Source: Breviolum minutum Mf 1.05b.01
Lineage: Eukaryota > Sar > Dinophyceae > Suessiales > Symbiodiniaceae
DNA length: 64,000 nucleotides
Assembly: GCA_000507305.1 (NCBI GenBank)
Contig: DF239428.1
Coordinates: 206,629-270,628 of the forward strand
Direction of reading: 5' to 3'
Position numbers and translations under genes: made by a program. The notes under the pieces were generated by a model that was not told the origin of the DNA, did no database searches, and was given only the letters and a program-made list of their open reading frames with translations. Position 1 is the stretch's first letter. Every line of letters starts with the position of its first letter. Below are positions 30,676 to 41,284 of this stretch, in pieces.

Positions 30676-30760
30676 CCCATAGGATCCATGGGACTGGATC
30701 CCAGTTACCTACATGAAAACCAGAAAAAGTCAACCATTCATGTAGGTAAACAATGGTGAA
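30676..30760. mobile_element. foldback element, family C, diverged
   Basis: CCCATAGGATCCATGGGACT at the left and CATTCATGTAGGTAAACAAT toward the right; the outer right arm is eroded. Followed by a family B copy after about 5 bases. Confidence 0.5.
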
Positions 30761-30765
30761 CATAT

Positions 30766-30863
30766 CTAGTTGGTGGTGTCAACCCACCTGAAAAATATCA
30801 GTCAAAATGGGAATCCTCCCCAAGTAGGGATGAAAATAAAAAATGTTTGAAACCACCACCTAG
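30766..30863. mobile_element. foldback element, family B (TSD ATAT)
   Basis: CTAGTTGGTGGTGTCAACCC to TTTGAAACCACCACCTAG, flanked by ATAT on both sides. It lies 13 bp beyond a coding-like exon. Confidence 0.8.
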
Positions 30864-30876
30864 ATATCATACACAC

Positions 30877-30976
30877 CATCGCTATGGGTATCTGTTTCAA
30901 AGGTCTCGCCTGCAATCCCGGTGGGGGACCGGGTGCCGATGGTGGTGGCTGCTTTTTAATCGCTTTGGCCTCCATA
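30877..30976 (-). CDS. candidate proline-rich exon (minus strand)
   Basis: On the minus strand CTGGAAG precedes, and GTGTGT follows, a 33-codon frame beginning MEAKAIKKQPPPSAPGPP and ending LQARPLKQIPIAM. Proline runs (PPPSAPGPPPG) resemble the GPGPPPK of the exon at 20636-20697, which suggests one disordered, proline-rich minus-strand protein spanning about 31 to 19.7 kb. Ends in phase 0. Function unknown. Confidence 0.5.
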
Positions 30977-31062
30977 CTTCCAGGAATTTGAAAACGCATT
31001 ACGGGAAGGATGTGGGACCCGGCTGTTGGAAGTGAGGATCAAGGGGGTTAGATATAATCTAC

Positions 31063-31140
31063 CCTAAGAATCCAGACCCCTCCCTAGAATAGGAATGAGG
31101 GTTCCAATCCCATCCTTAGAATAGGAATGTAGGTGTAATC
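31063..31140. repeat. family I-like remnant
   Basis: CTAAGAATCCAGACCCCTCC then two near copies of TAGAATAGGAATG. It resembles the ends of family I but lacks the other arm. Confidence 0.3.
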
Positions 31141-31640
31141 CCTTTCTCAGGACATACCTGGATGCTTAGGGCTACTTATAACTGGGATTCATATTGGGAT
31201 TATATGCCACTGATCCTAACCTTTGATCCTAACTTATTGGGACATCCAAGTATCGGAGATGCCGCGGGGAAAAAGAGGGATGGAATCGAAATAAACATTT
31301 CATATAACAATGGAATAATCACCTGGTTAAGTTCAATAGGACATATATCTAAAAAAGGATCATGTTCCAGTGACATGTTAGTTTGCCGGAGGGTATTTAA
31401 ACAGATTTTTAAAGTAGACCTGTTGGCATTTTCCGAGATAGTTTCGTGCCCGACATTCTTCTTCCCTCTAATCAATTGCCCATTGGGCCCAAATTGGAAA
31501 CATCACCCATTGGAAGGAAAAGGAAACAAACAACACCGGAAAAAAACAACTCTGGGAACATGATTAAAATCTAAGTTGGAGAAATCTGAATCTTTCAATC
31601 TTTGAATAAATCCAATACAACTCTGCGAAACCATGCCAAG
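31141..31640. other. no gene supported; possible family A right end near 31369-31397
   Basis: CAGTGACATGTTAGTTTGCC then GGAGGGTA resembles a family A right arm. The 133-codon frame on plus and 91-codon frame on minus have no recognisable features. Confidence 0.3.
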
Positions 31641-31795
31641 ATCATGATTGGTCAACCTACCCCCCCTAACGAACACCCACCCCAGAAATATGGCCTTATG
31701 ATCAAGGCTTACTAACCATTGGTTTCCCTTAATAAGGCCGGCTATTAAACCCTTATTTCTGGGGGGGGGGGTTGGTTGACAAGCCATGAACAAGA
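31641..31795. mobile_element. family D element, complete foldback
   Basis: Outer arms ATGATTGGTCAACCTACCCC and GGGGGTTGGTTGACAAGCCA are inverted. Inner CCAGAAATATGGCCTTATGA ... AATAAGGCCGGCTATTAAAC ... TTATTTCTGG also pair. It defines the family structure. Confidence 0.7.
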
Positions 31796-31956
31796 AAATC
31801 TTGCAGAGTGGCAAAGATCATGTCACTTCTTGGTCGGGAGTTGTACATGGACAAAGTTGAACCTAGCTGTGCTTCACACCTAAACCAGGTTGTAACTTAT
31901 TGATACATGTCACCCACGTGACTAATCAAGAAACAATTAACAACCACTTGTAAGTA

Positions 31957-32055
31957 CCCACAGGATCCATATATGGTAGAATTTGCCTACATCTACCATA
32001 AAACTAAACTAAACGTAGGTAAATATACAATACATGTATGATGGATCCTATGGGG
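31957..32055. mobile_element. foldback element, family C
   Basis: CCCACAGGATCCATATATGG and CATGTATGATGGATCCTATG then GGG. Inner TTGCCTACATCTACC pairs partly with AACGTAGGTAAATAT. Confidence 0.65.
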
Positions 32056-32325
32056 TATGCTAAATGTCACTAACACCTCGGCAAACTCCTTCTAAATATA
32101 TATATATACGTGTATATATATATAATATTCCATTCCAACAGAAAAAAAACACACCAATTTCCACAGAGATCACCGTATTGAAAAAGTTTCACTGCTTCCA
32201 AAGACACGAAAGTGACTCTCACTATATGGTGTTACTTTCCACAAAATCATGGGTAATATTGGGTATACACAAAATTATTGACGTAATATGAGGTACGTGT
32301 TTATTTATCAAAAATCCCTACTAAA

Positions 32326-32380
32326 GTGAATCACCGCCCCAAGTAGGGTTGAAAATCAACATTTCCTTGAAACCACCTAG
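32326..32380. mobile_element. family B element, right half
   Basis: GTGAATCACCGCCCCAAGTA then GGGTTGAAAATC and CTTGAAACCACCTAG. The left arm is missing. Confidence 0.45.
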
Positions 32381-32639
32381 TAAAATCTCATTGCCGGATC
32401 ATGCACAAAGTAAATTGACATAGCGATGGAAATCTCTGATCCCCCAATGAGTTTTTTGTTTGCATTGCCTATAATTACTTACATGTCATATGATGTAACG
32501 AAAAAAAGTACAAATAGAGGTTTTGCTATGGTTTTGCTATTGTTTGGTTTCCTGGAAAAATTATAGCCTTCTGAAACATGGAATACCACCCCCCCAAAAA
32601 AAAAACGGACCTTCGAACGAAATCCCCTTTTCCCCACAA

Positions 32640-32741
32640 TTTTCGGACCGCCTGTGGAGGCTCTGAATTCCGTCCGGGCTGTGGAGGATCTGAACTCAAT
32701 GCTACAGGAGGCGCCTGTCGATAGAATCATGGCGAAAAAAG
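32640..32741 (+). other. GC-richer coding-like island
   Basis: Plus frame PPVEALNSVRAVEDLNSM continues LQEAPVDRIMAKK to an AAAAAAG/GTCAAC donor-like site. The minus strand is open too. No good acceptor is visible. Exon possible, unproven. Confidence 0.25.
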
Positions 32742-32751
32742 GTCAACAATA

Positions 32752-32853
32752 TACCCCAACAAAAGTAACATATCCATATCCCCTTTAAAGGTATAGCTGG
32801 GAAGAAATGTGTTCCTCTTCCATAGATGGGAGATGTTAGTTGCCAACAGGGTA
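32752..32853. mobile_element. foldback element, family A, diverged
   Basis: TACCCCAACAAAAGTAACAT at the left and ATGTTAGTTGCCAACAGGGT then A at the right. Ends with TA on each side. Confidence 0.5.
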
Positions 32854-33813
32854 TATTTGTAATGTACTGTATATACATATAGTACAGTGTATGTTTATAT
32901 ATATTGTGTTGCTTACACCCCTCATTCCAGTCTTTTTAGATCCCAAACTTAACCGACTCCTTTTCCACTGCTACTGGGATGGGGAGCATCCCAATGTTAA
33001 TATCAGTTTTGTAAATGTTCCTTATCCTGTGATGTAATGGACTGGTCGTTTGACCATCCATCTGGTGGTTCATGCAGGATTTCATGACCCTAATTGTAAG
33101 GAATATCACATCACCTTCACAACAACAACCTTCTCAACAACCTCATTCTTGAAAACTTAGAGACCCCAAACATCCCCAGGGCCCCATAACTCTTTGTCCC
33201 AACAACCTCCATTGCAAAACACCACCCGGTTTGCCAAAAAAGAAATATTATGAAACCAACTTCCGGAGAAGCTGGTTGGATATTGTTGTGGAACTATAGT
33301 CAATGTGTCGGAGAAAAGAGTCCATTTTCCATGGCAAACAGTATTGGAGTGTCACCATGCTGGAATACATAGAAGATCAGTAAATTCCAATTTTGTTTTT
33401 TCTCATTGATCCAATTCCATTTTCTATTTATTTTGGGATATGTTGCAAAGGTAAAACAGAAAACAACCTCCATGTCGGCAATCTGGTTCCAGAGGAATAA
33501 GAGCAGCAACAAAAAAACAAACACGCCGAATATTCTCCACCAATTTAAAACTCAAACCATTGATTTGGGAAAATCACTCTATAATTCCTAAAACCTGAAA
33601 TCTTTCCAGAAATTTTGGATGGGATTCCCTAACTTTTCACCATCATTTTCCAGGTGACCCTGTTTTTGTCCCTATGGATTTGCCCAATTTTCATCCCCAA
33701 AAGGTGGGCGGTCGGCACGCCTTGAAGTTGGCTCCAGATTTTGACCTTCACAGCCAGAGATGTGAGGAAAATATCTGATGTGTTTGAGGTCATTTTGAGA
33801 GAGGCCAAACTCA
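32854..33813. other. no gene seen
   Basis: AT-rich. A short stretch CATCTGGTGGTTCATGCAGG then ATTTCATG (33059) vaguely resembles family E. Confidence 0.3.
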
Positions 33814-33960
33814 TCTGAAATGGTGGGATTTCTGGTAACCAATCGGGGCAAATGATCATAGGTTAACATGAATTGTCAGGTCATTTTGAGAGGCGTTCTT
33901 CCCTTTTAAAGTGATCTGAAATACTTGAAATCAATCAACAAAAAAATCCAGCCAGAAACA
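33814..33960. repeat. dispersed duplicate K, copy 2 (carries the empty site of the B copy at 13117)
   Basis: Starts TCTGAAATGGTGGGATTTCT and closely follows 12969-13116. At the point where copy 1 is interrupted, this copy continues CAGAAACACTATAAACCTGG, matching copy 1 with the B element removed. Confidence 0.7.
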
Positions 33961-33972
33961 CTATAAACCTGG

Positions 33973-34096
33973 CTAGTTTGGCGGTTTTTCACCAACCAAC
34001 CCACGAATGAAAAAAATATGCGAATCTCGTCAAATTGGATCATGAAACCCCAATTTGCAGGGTGAACATACCACAATATTTGAAACCACCACCTAC
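33973..34096. mobile_element. foldback element, family B, long variant
   Basis: CTAGTTTGGCGGTTTTTCAC ... GTCAAATTGGATCATGAAAC ... TTTGAAACCACCACCTAC. Inserted about 12 bp beyond the position used in the other duplicate. No clear target duplication. Confidence 0.6.
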
Positions 34097-34696
34097 ATAG
34101 TTACTGTGGAAAAAGTTTCCTGTTTAACAGGGAAATGCCCCCTGTTTTTCTTAGGCTACCTCAGTTTTCAACCTTCCTGTTTCGTAGCAAATGGCCTGGT
34201 TTTCAATCAACGACTCTTAAGGTTTTTTGAGGGTTTGACATCCCATCAAATCCATCAGAGAGACCACTCAAAGGGAAGATTTCAAGAGGAGGTTCTGATG
34301 GATGTGTTTTCCTTTTCAAATGAAATACCCCATAATACACCTCTTAAAACGGAAAACATGAGGTCTTCCATGTAGTGGGAGGGAATTGACGTGCCAACGA
34401 TGAATTCAGTGCATGAGAGTATCTCAGCAGAAGTCGAGAATGATGAATTCAGTGATCCGCAAACATCACACCAGCCTCCTGCTCATGGCCGATGACAGTA
34501 CTTGTTGGGTATTGGGTATTTAGAGGCCATTTCCCCATTGTCCAATAAAACAAACGTAGACTAAGTAGACGATGCGCTGCCAACCAACAGTTGAACACTT
34601 CATGTCACCATTTTCAAAAAGCTCATATGTTGCCACTGTTTTTCTACAACCACGCCAAGGCCTTCATGTCCTGGTTGGAAAAATGTATATACCCAT
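34097..34696. other. no gene supported
   Basis: A 106-codon plus frame (34055-34375) overlaps the B element and has no recognisable features. Confidence 0.3.
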
Positions 34697-34780
34697 CCCA
34701 TAGGATCCATGTATGGTATATTTACCTACGTTTACCGTAAAAAACAACCATTCAAATATGCTATACATGGATGGTGTAGG
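34697..34780. mobile_element. foldback element, family C
   Basis: CCCATAGGATCCATGTATGG at the left and ATATGCTATACATGGATGGT at the right; the inner right arm is partly lost. Confidence 0.6.
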
Positions 34781-35104
34781 TATGGTATCCCTCTCACAAT
34801 TTATTCATCGTCCGAGTTACACGGCAGGTCCGTCATGTGGAGAAGGCTCAGATCCTGAGAAAGTTTTTTTAAAGTGATTTGGAAGTTTTGTTTGTTATGT
34901 TCATATACATATTATTGGGATGGAATATGTATACATAAAAAATCAAATGTATATATATATATATTCAAATATACATCATATACACACACCCAAAAATATG
35001 ATCCGTATACCTACTTCAATAAATACACACAAATATACATGATTCAAATGGTTATTTATTCTATATCGACCGAATCGGATTGGAGATCATCAATCCTTAC
35101 AGAA

Positions 35105-35199
35105 ATAGGATCCATGGGACTGGTATATTTACCTACACGAACACCATGAAATCAACCAATCATGTAGGTAAATACAAAAATCCCATGGGTCCTATGGGT
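35105..35199. mobile_element. foldback element, family C, 'GGGACTGG' subtype
   Basis: ATAGGATCCATGGGACTGGT at the left, AATCCCATGGGTCCTATGGG at the right. Inner TTTACCTACACG pairs with ATGTAGGTAAA. Confidence 0.65.
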
Positions 35200-35504
35200 C
35201 TGGGACTTCACATGACTCAAAACCGCGCCGCTTTGGGAGATTCTGCTCTATATATCACCAGCTGTTTTGGAAGCTTCGCTCCAGTTTAGTGGGCTGTACA
35301 GTTTCCCTTTCTTGGAACTTATGTGATTTTTGGTCACACAATTCCATTCAATCTAAATAATACATATGAATATTGATAGTATACATACGTAGCGTATTAA
35401 TATGCATTGGGGAATGCATCTGGATAAAACTCAGATCACAAAAAACATAAGCCATCACAAACCTAGATGCAGTAGATTTTTCTAGAGGCTTTACTAGTCC
35501 CTTA

Positions 35505-35608
35505 CTCTGGTTTCAACATTTGAACCCAGTTGAGAAAGTATTAATTAACTTGGATCATTTCCCCGGGTAGGGGTGAAATAAAACAAATTAAATGAAAGAA
35601 CCACCGAG
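35505..35608. mobile_element. family B element, degraded
   Basis: GGTTTCAACATTTGAACCCA ... TTGGATCATTTCCCCGGGTA then GGGGTGAAATAAA and GAACCACCGAGA. Termini eroded. Confidence 0.4.
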
Positions 35609-35775
35609 ATGACTCTATATATAGAGCTTGTTCATCATGAAACAATCATATTAGCCAATTGCAAGCGGAGATTTGATTTTAGAAAAACACAATACCGCGG
35701 ACAAGTGTTCAAGGCAGTGCACACAGCACAGGGCAGTGCGGCACCACCGGTCAGCGAGTCTGAATCAGAAACAGC

Positions 35776-37324
35776 TTACCCCATTGGTCGAGCCAAATCA
35801 CAGCATCGACGGAAATTTCGCCTGCTGAAAACTTTGAATGTCTCCTCCAGAATTTGTTGGACAAATTCAGGGGCAAACATGACACAAAAGCCATCGACTG
35901 GCACAACGATTCCAATCCCCACCAGTGCCATTTTTGGGAAAACAATGTCTTCACGCCCAAAAAAACAAAAAAATGAGAACGGATCCAACACAACCGAAAC
36001 AATAGGCAATGGTTGATTGGAGCGGCCACATATTTCCATCAAACCGGTAAAGGGAATCTCAAATGGGAAACAAATGCTCGCAAATCGAACTAAAGCCAGT
36101 GTCAACTCAAGGTACGAAAGCCTGTATGCTCGATGACCTGGGACACTCCAAACTTGTATCCAATGCAGGGTGGTGAACGGATGGAACAGGTCATGCATGA
36201 GTCCATCTATGAGCTGCACACATTGCGCAGCAAACCAATGGTGCCCGTTATTCGTGTGCAAATGGTATGCTATCAAGAATGCTGCGTGACCACCAGACGT
36301 GTTCATGACTGTCACTACTTCGTTTTGTGCAGTACTGAAGCCATCTGTGTTGGGCACTGCTATTGCACCATCTGCTGGAATAATTGCAGTCTCGTTCGCG
36401 TGGTATTTTACCGGAATGGCTCCTGCTCCCTCAATGTCTGCAATGCCGAACCTGTCTTGCTGATGACTGCTGTTTTCTATGCTGTATGTGCCATTCAACC
36501 AGCGTGAGTATGATGGGTAGTAGTATTGCAGTGCCAGAGCTTCAGTTGCTTCATGCTAAAACCAAGGCGCGGTGCTGCTAACTCTGCTGCTGTTGATACC
36601 CTGAAGTGACGAAACAGACATATGCACTGGATGATGATCCTGATGCATGTGACAGATAAGTCTGTCAAGGCTCGAAGCTCATCAGCCGAGTATGCTACTT
36701 GCCCAGCATTCAAAGCACCACGCAGTTGAACACTGGCACTGGCACTGTTCCCCATCTAGGCAAGTGTCGTCCTGGCGTGTTCTGCGTAGGGATCACATAG
36801 GAATTTGCAAGTGCAAAGTTGGGTGCCAGCGTAGACACGGCAAACACACCTGCATACTCCTCACCTTGCAGACGCGCACGTGGGTTTTGGAGCGTCTTTG
36901 TTGCAATGCGCATACACTGATAAGCTGCGTCCGCTGAAGTCACACAATCTCTCATCGGCAGCTGCGCAGCAGTGTTTTCATCTATGCCGTATGCTTCAAA
37001 GTTTGCTGCCGTAATCATGCGCAAGAAGCCCTGTCGTGCTGCAGCCTGACACAGCCCAGTAAATGCTGTGGCTGCTGCTGCTGTGTGTCCTACTTGAAAA
37101 GCTGGGTTTCATACTTCTATGATAGCATTGCCCAAATCGGCTACTCTCATATGACATACTACTGCCTCTGACCCTGCTTCTATGAATCGCTTTGCAACGG
37201 GCTGCTGCGCATATCGTGACTTGCCGTTCACAATGCCTACTGCCGCTACGTCTCCAGCTGGACCTCTTACAGCTGACCTCCTGCAAATGCTGCTCCATGC
37301 TGAAAATAAGCCCATCTGGTGAAG
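35776..37324 (-). pseudogene. decayed intronless coding sequence, family unknown
   Basis: On the minus strand long coding-like segments follow one another in three frames. The first (from 37315) has an in-frame TGA at 37109-37111 and runs on through NFEAYGIDENTAAQLPMRDC to about 36720. A frame change near 36725 leads to ALNAGQVAYSADELRALTDL. Another between 36500 and 36640 leads into a 240-codon stretch with SGGHAAFLIAYHLHTNNG. Composition is clearly richer in GC than the flanks, and no intron-like gaps are visible. So it looks like one ancestral protein of 450 or more residues broken by at least one stop and two frameshifts. Lack of introns suggests a retrocopy, a transposon ORF or integrated viral DNA. 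I do not recognise the family. The last part (35776-36000) may be outside the original gene. Confidence 0.6.
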
Positions 37325-37795
37325 CAGTAAGAGCTAAAGCGCACTGTATACGATGTGATGCAAAACCAACTTGAGCCAAAATGGTGTCACTTTCTATACA
37401 TTCCGCCCAAAAAATGGGTTTCACATACTTTCTATTCTGTACGGTATATGTTTATATGTTCAAGGATAGTTCTAGGATTCAATCTAACCATGTGAAAGTT
37501 CGATACGAAGGCTACGAGGGTAACCATTCAAAGCAGGCAAGCAATTTGAAACCAAAAAACCAATCTGAAACTCTGCCAACCAACCAAAGTTGGAGGGGTT
37601 CCATGAACAAAACAAACTATCAATTCAAAAACCTGGTCTGTTCTTTGAGGATTTCTCCCAACAAAAAAAAAACGCGACCATCCCTAGTGGCCAGCCATGG
37701 CCAGCTGCAACCAACGGCCACAAGGGGAAATCAAGGTTTGGCAATTTCGTCACTTAAAGTTTCAAATGTTGGTGGGATGTTGGTGGGTTACAACC
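37325..37795. other. no gene supported
   Basis: A 194-codon plus frame (37381-37965) spans a family C copy and shows no domain or composition signal. Confidence 0.3.
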
Positions 37796-37897
37796 CCCAT
37801 AGAATCCATGGGACGATTGTATATTTACCTATCATGATGTGGTTGATTTTTTGGGTAAATCTAAGTAAATGTACCGTTCGTCCCATGGGTATGGATT
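37796..37897. mobile_element. foldback element, family C, 'GGGACGA' subtype
   Basis: CCCATAGAATCCATGGGACG at the left and GTACCGTTCGTCCCATGGGT at the right. The GGGACGA/TCGTCCC match is private to this copy and 44353. Confidence 0.7.
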
Positions 37898-38020
37898 CAT
37901 CGCCAGTTTTGTTGCCATTTGGCATGCTTAACTTTCATAACTTTGACACAGCATTGACCTCCTGAATCAACGAAAAAAACAAGTGACATGTTTCCGAATT
38001 GCGAACAGGCCCAACAGGTA

Positions 38021-38052
38021 TAGTTGGTGGTTTCAAAAAATGTTGCAACTTG
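38021..38052. mobile_element. family B left-end fragment
   Basis: TAGTTGGTGGTTTCAAAAAA then ATGTTGCAAC. Short remnant. Confidence 0.3.
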
Positions 38053-38129
38053 AAGTGAAGTTTGGCTTGCCCTTCAGCAGTTGTTGGAGTCAGGAGCCAA
38101 CTTCCGAGAAAAAAACATGAACGGTTGGT

Positions 38130-38243
38130 TACCCTCTAGTAAACTAACATGGCTGGCTGGAAAATGGACCTTTTGCAGATGATTTCTTACATAAAATTGC
38201 GGGAAAAAATCCAGCCAGCCATGTTAAGTGAAACCGGAGTGTA
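38130..38243. mobile_element. foldback element, family A'
   Basis: TACCCTCTAGTAAACTAACA then TGGCTGGCTGGAAA; the right arm runs ATCCAGCCAGCCATGTTAAG to CCGGAGTGTA. Inner arms pair well. Confidence 0.7.
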
Positions 38244-38362
38244 ACCACCATCTCCAACTTCTTACACCACCAAAAAAAAGTAGCTAAGTATATAGATGGC
38301 ACAGTTACCATGAGCCCTGTATTGACCTACCTTTTGGGTACTGTGATCGCCATGTACTTTGA

Positions 38363-38473
38363 CTAGTTGCTGGATTCAACCCATTTGAAAAATATGCGCA
38401 AGTCAAAATGGGTGAACATCTTCCCCAAGTTTCGGGATGAAAAGAAACAAATATTTGAGTTGCCACCACCCAG
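38363..38473. mobile_element. foldback element, family B
   Basis: CTAGTTGCTGGATTCAACCC ... TTGAGTTGCCACCACCCAG. Target duplication not evident. Confidence 0.65.
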
Positions 38474-38530
38474 GCTTCTCCCTTGAAAAAACAAACACGG
38501 TTTCCAACCAGTTGAACATGAGGTTTCCAG

Positions 38531-38700
38531 GTGTTGGAACTTCCACCTTCGGGAAACCCGGACGCTGTGGTGGTATCTCTTGTGTCTTCGGAGCCCAGGT
38601 ATCACGGTGCACCTCGCTTCGGAAGGTTGGAGACCATCCCTGGGGCATCCCCAGCCCAGCCCTTAGCTGGTGGTTTTCGTCCCGAAGTGTTTTCATAACA
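38531..38700. other. coding-like island, strand uncertain
   Basis: Plus: GAGGTTTCCAG, then a 68-bp frame VLELPPSGNPDAVVVSLV and SSEP, then GTATCA. Minus: frame MKTLRDENHQLRAGLGMP continuing through the same stretch, with coiled-coil-like LRDENHQLRA. Both are plausible; one exon is likely here. Confidence 0.4.
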
Positions 38701-39128
38701 TGTCCCCGTTTTATTCTAGGGTTAAAACGTGAATATATCAAAAATATATGAAAGAAGCATTTAGAAACCCACATGGTGTTGATTTCGGATCTGGAATCTT
38801 TGTTGGGAGGCAGGTCAATCTTTCAGGGGCTTTATCCTTTTTTGGAGTCAGCTTGCCAAATGGCAAAACAAACTGATGGCTGAAAGTGTTCGAGAATAAC
38901 TTGACCACTTCAGAAAAAAAAAGGTATGAACATGTATGACATTATTGATGGCATCGTTGTTTTGAACATGTGTGCTTTTATAGGATTTTTCAATGCAACA
39001 ATATGATCAACGAAACTTCCGAGCAGTAGACTGCCAAGACGATTGAAACAACATGAGACAACTATATAATTCAAAATCATAATAAAAATCAAAAGCGACA
39101 ATCTCAAACCATATTTCTCCGGAGACAA
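38701..39128. other. no gene seen
   Basis: Unstructured AT-rich sequence. Confidence 0.35.
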
Positions 39129-39233
39129 TACACCCCAGAAAACTAACATGTCCCCTAAAAAGGGACTATTTCAGTAGGGAATACATCTTCCAACCATTGA
39201 TTTTCAGGGGACATGTTAGTTTTCAGGGGTGTA
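39129..39233. mobile_element. foldback element, family A', near-perfect arms
   Basis: TACACCCCAGAAAACTAACA pairs with TGTTAGTTTTCAGGGGTGTA; inner TGTCCCCTAAAA pairs with TTTTCAGGGGACA. TA at both ends. Confidence 0.85.
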
Positions 39234-40038
39234 CATCACAAAATCTCCTGCAAAAAAACGAAGGCCTGAGGCTCTGCTTGCGTGGGTGCTACGGGTTGCG
39301 CCTGCAGTCAACATCTGCATCTTTGGTTGGAATGGTTTCTTTGGGTGACATTTGAACCTGTAAGTACCTGAGGATAGCCAAACAAAAAATGACATTGGCA
39401 TTTTCTGACTTCTACATCTCATGCTGTATACATGTTCATTTATATTTTGATTTTGATGTGTGTCCTTGTCTATCTTGTGTTTAATCAAAAAGACATATCA
39501 TATATAGGTGAGTATTGGTTCCGGAACAGTCAACAGTTTCAACATTTGCTTTGTAACTCTGTGTCCCTTTCAGCGGGGTGGCAAGAATCTCATGTAAGAA
39601 TCTTTAATCTTAAATGAAGTGGCCATATGGCTCTACAGCAAGAACCTGCACGTCTGGGTCATAGAGCTTACTATCAAATGCATATATACATAAAATTATG
39701 TGTACTATAAATGCAAAAACTAGATGCACATATTTTTCATGTCATATAAAGTTCCCCCCCCCCCCCGTCACAGACCCAAGTTACTCATGTCAAATTCCTG
39801 GTGGTGACTGGGATGCTGGCTGGTCGATAAATTCATTCCCTGCAAGAAAAGATAACATTTACCTTTTCTGGACATCTGAAAAGGCCGTGTTGTTGATGAT
39901 CCTTCTCCAAATAATTGTTTGTTCTCTCCCCATCTAACAACAAGTTATTCCATGATCTGTACACCAAGATGTGGATAATTCACAAAAAAAACGTGTGCCA
40001 ACTTAAAAGATCCCGTGACTCCAGTTTGGTCGTTTCAG
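39234..40038. other. no gene supported
   Basis: Contains a poly-C run at 39755-39767. A GC-richer patch (39268-39320, ACGGGTTGCGCCTGCAGTCA) has no clear frame. Confidence 0.3.
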
Positions 40039-40189
40039 ATATTTTCCATATCCAAACACTTGATTCCACCAAGACCAGCTTCATTAGCTGCAAAGGCCTT
40101 ACTTGGTTCCAGCACAATGATCTCGGGACGAGTGGAACTACTCTCCTGCGAGGCAGAACGCTTCACTGTTGGGGTTTCATGTCGTGAAG
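40039..40189 (+). CDS. candidate exon, strand not certain
   Basis: On the plus strand TTTGGTCGTTTCAG precedes and GTAAGC follows a 151-bp frame beginning IFSISKHLIPPRPASLAAKA and ending ERFTVGVSCRE. The minus strand over the same stretch is also open and reads like a disordered Ser/Thr-rich protein (TPTVKRSASQESSSTRPE), but lacks good splice sites. Plus is preferred on the borders. No family recognised. Confidence 0.35.
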
Positions 40190-40565
40190 GTAAGCTATGC
40201 ATACCGCGTTTTCAATGGGTTGACCGAAAAAGAGACACCGAAGGAATTATCTCGTTGCATGTATGAGCATCCATTTAAGACCATGTACTCTTGTGTGTCA
40301 ATTTGACATTTGCAATCATTTACAATCACTATATAATCACATACAAAACATATCCATGTATAACTATCGCATACTATAAACCATAACCAAATATTTCAAT
40401 CCATTTGGTCCCAATGACTAAATTCATTTGCATTGTTTTTTCTTACCCATGACAAATCTCCGGGAAATCTCATCGCCTTGGCAACTCTCATCTGTTTCAC
40501 CTGGTGACACGCGAAAGAAAAACGATGGTATTCCAAAAAATGATGGTCCTGAAAGGACCGTTAGG

Positions 40566-40690
40566 TACACCCCCTCCAAAGTTGAACAGCGAGTTTACCC
40601 CTGAAAGCGAAATGGTGAACGGTTGGAAGATGCAATTGTCCTTTTGGGATGGTAGACTTTCAGGGAAGAAACTGTCAATCTTTCAAGGAC
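40566..40690. mobile_element. family A element, diverged
   Basis: TACACCCCCTCCAAAGTTGA ... TTGGAAGATGCAATTGTCCT ... TTTCAGGGAAGAAACTGTCA. The left arm and core are clear, the right end eroded. Confidence 0.5.
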
Positions 40691-40872
40691 TAAACCACTG
40701 TTGATGCAGAGTTTATCAAATAAACTCCCGAACATGTACAGTTGATAGGTTTAAAACCCCGGCTAGCCAGTTTGGATAGTTAGAACAGAGGGCTTGATCA
40801 AATTCGATCACGTATTCACCATATTATCAGTTGGTTTAGGATTTTGCATGTCAGTAGTACCACGACTTTGAA

Positions 40873-41006
40873 ATTCATGGATAAGAAATAGCCGCTACTA
40901 TAAAGGGCCCATTAACCATCTGTTCCCCTTAGTAAGGCCTTATTAAACCCCTTATTTCTGAGGCGGGGGTACGTTAGGGTGGGAATAGGTTGACCAATCA
41001 ATCTTT
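40873..41006. mobile_element. family D element
   Basis: AGAAATAGCCGCTACTATAA ... TTAGTAAGGCCTTATTAAAC ... TTATTTCTGAGGCGGGGGTA ... ATAGGTTGACCAATC. Confidence 0.6.
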
Positions 41007-41284
41007 ACAATGATTAAGTTGCTTCAATTTATGCTGACAAGCTGGGTGACCAGAGCCCTACCTGAGTAATACGTGTGTTTTTTCGATTTTGACTCACCCT
41101 GCACATACTCACCTCACACTTCAAAAAGGAAAACTGCATCCACTGTGCATTCTGCGATCAGTATATGTATTCAATGATATTCACATTGAGATGTGTCACA
41201 TACTTAATCTATTGATACCCTTCACCTGTTCCCATGTGCACCATATATACACCATGTCTAAGTTGAAGCATCTCCATCAACTAC
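41007..41284. other. no gene seen
   Basis: No supported feature. Confidence 0.35.

Noticed and set aside
34874..35149. 91-codon plus-strand ORF
   Set aside because: Overlaps TA-rich repeats and a family C element.
37381..37965. 194-codon plus-strand ORF
   Set aside because: It runs through a family C foldback and has no coding-like composition.
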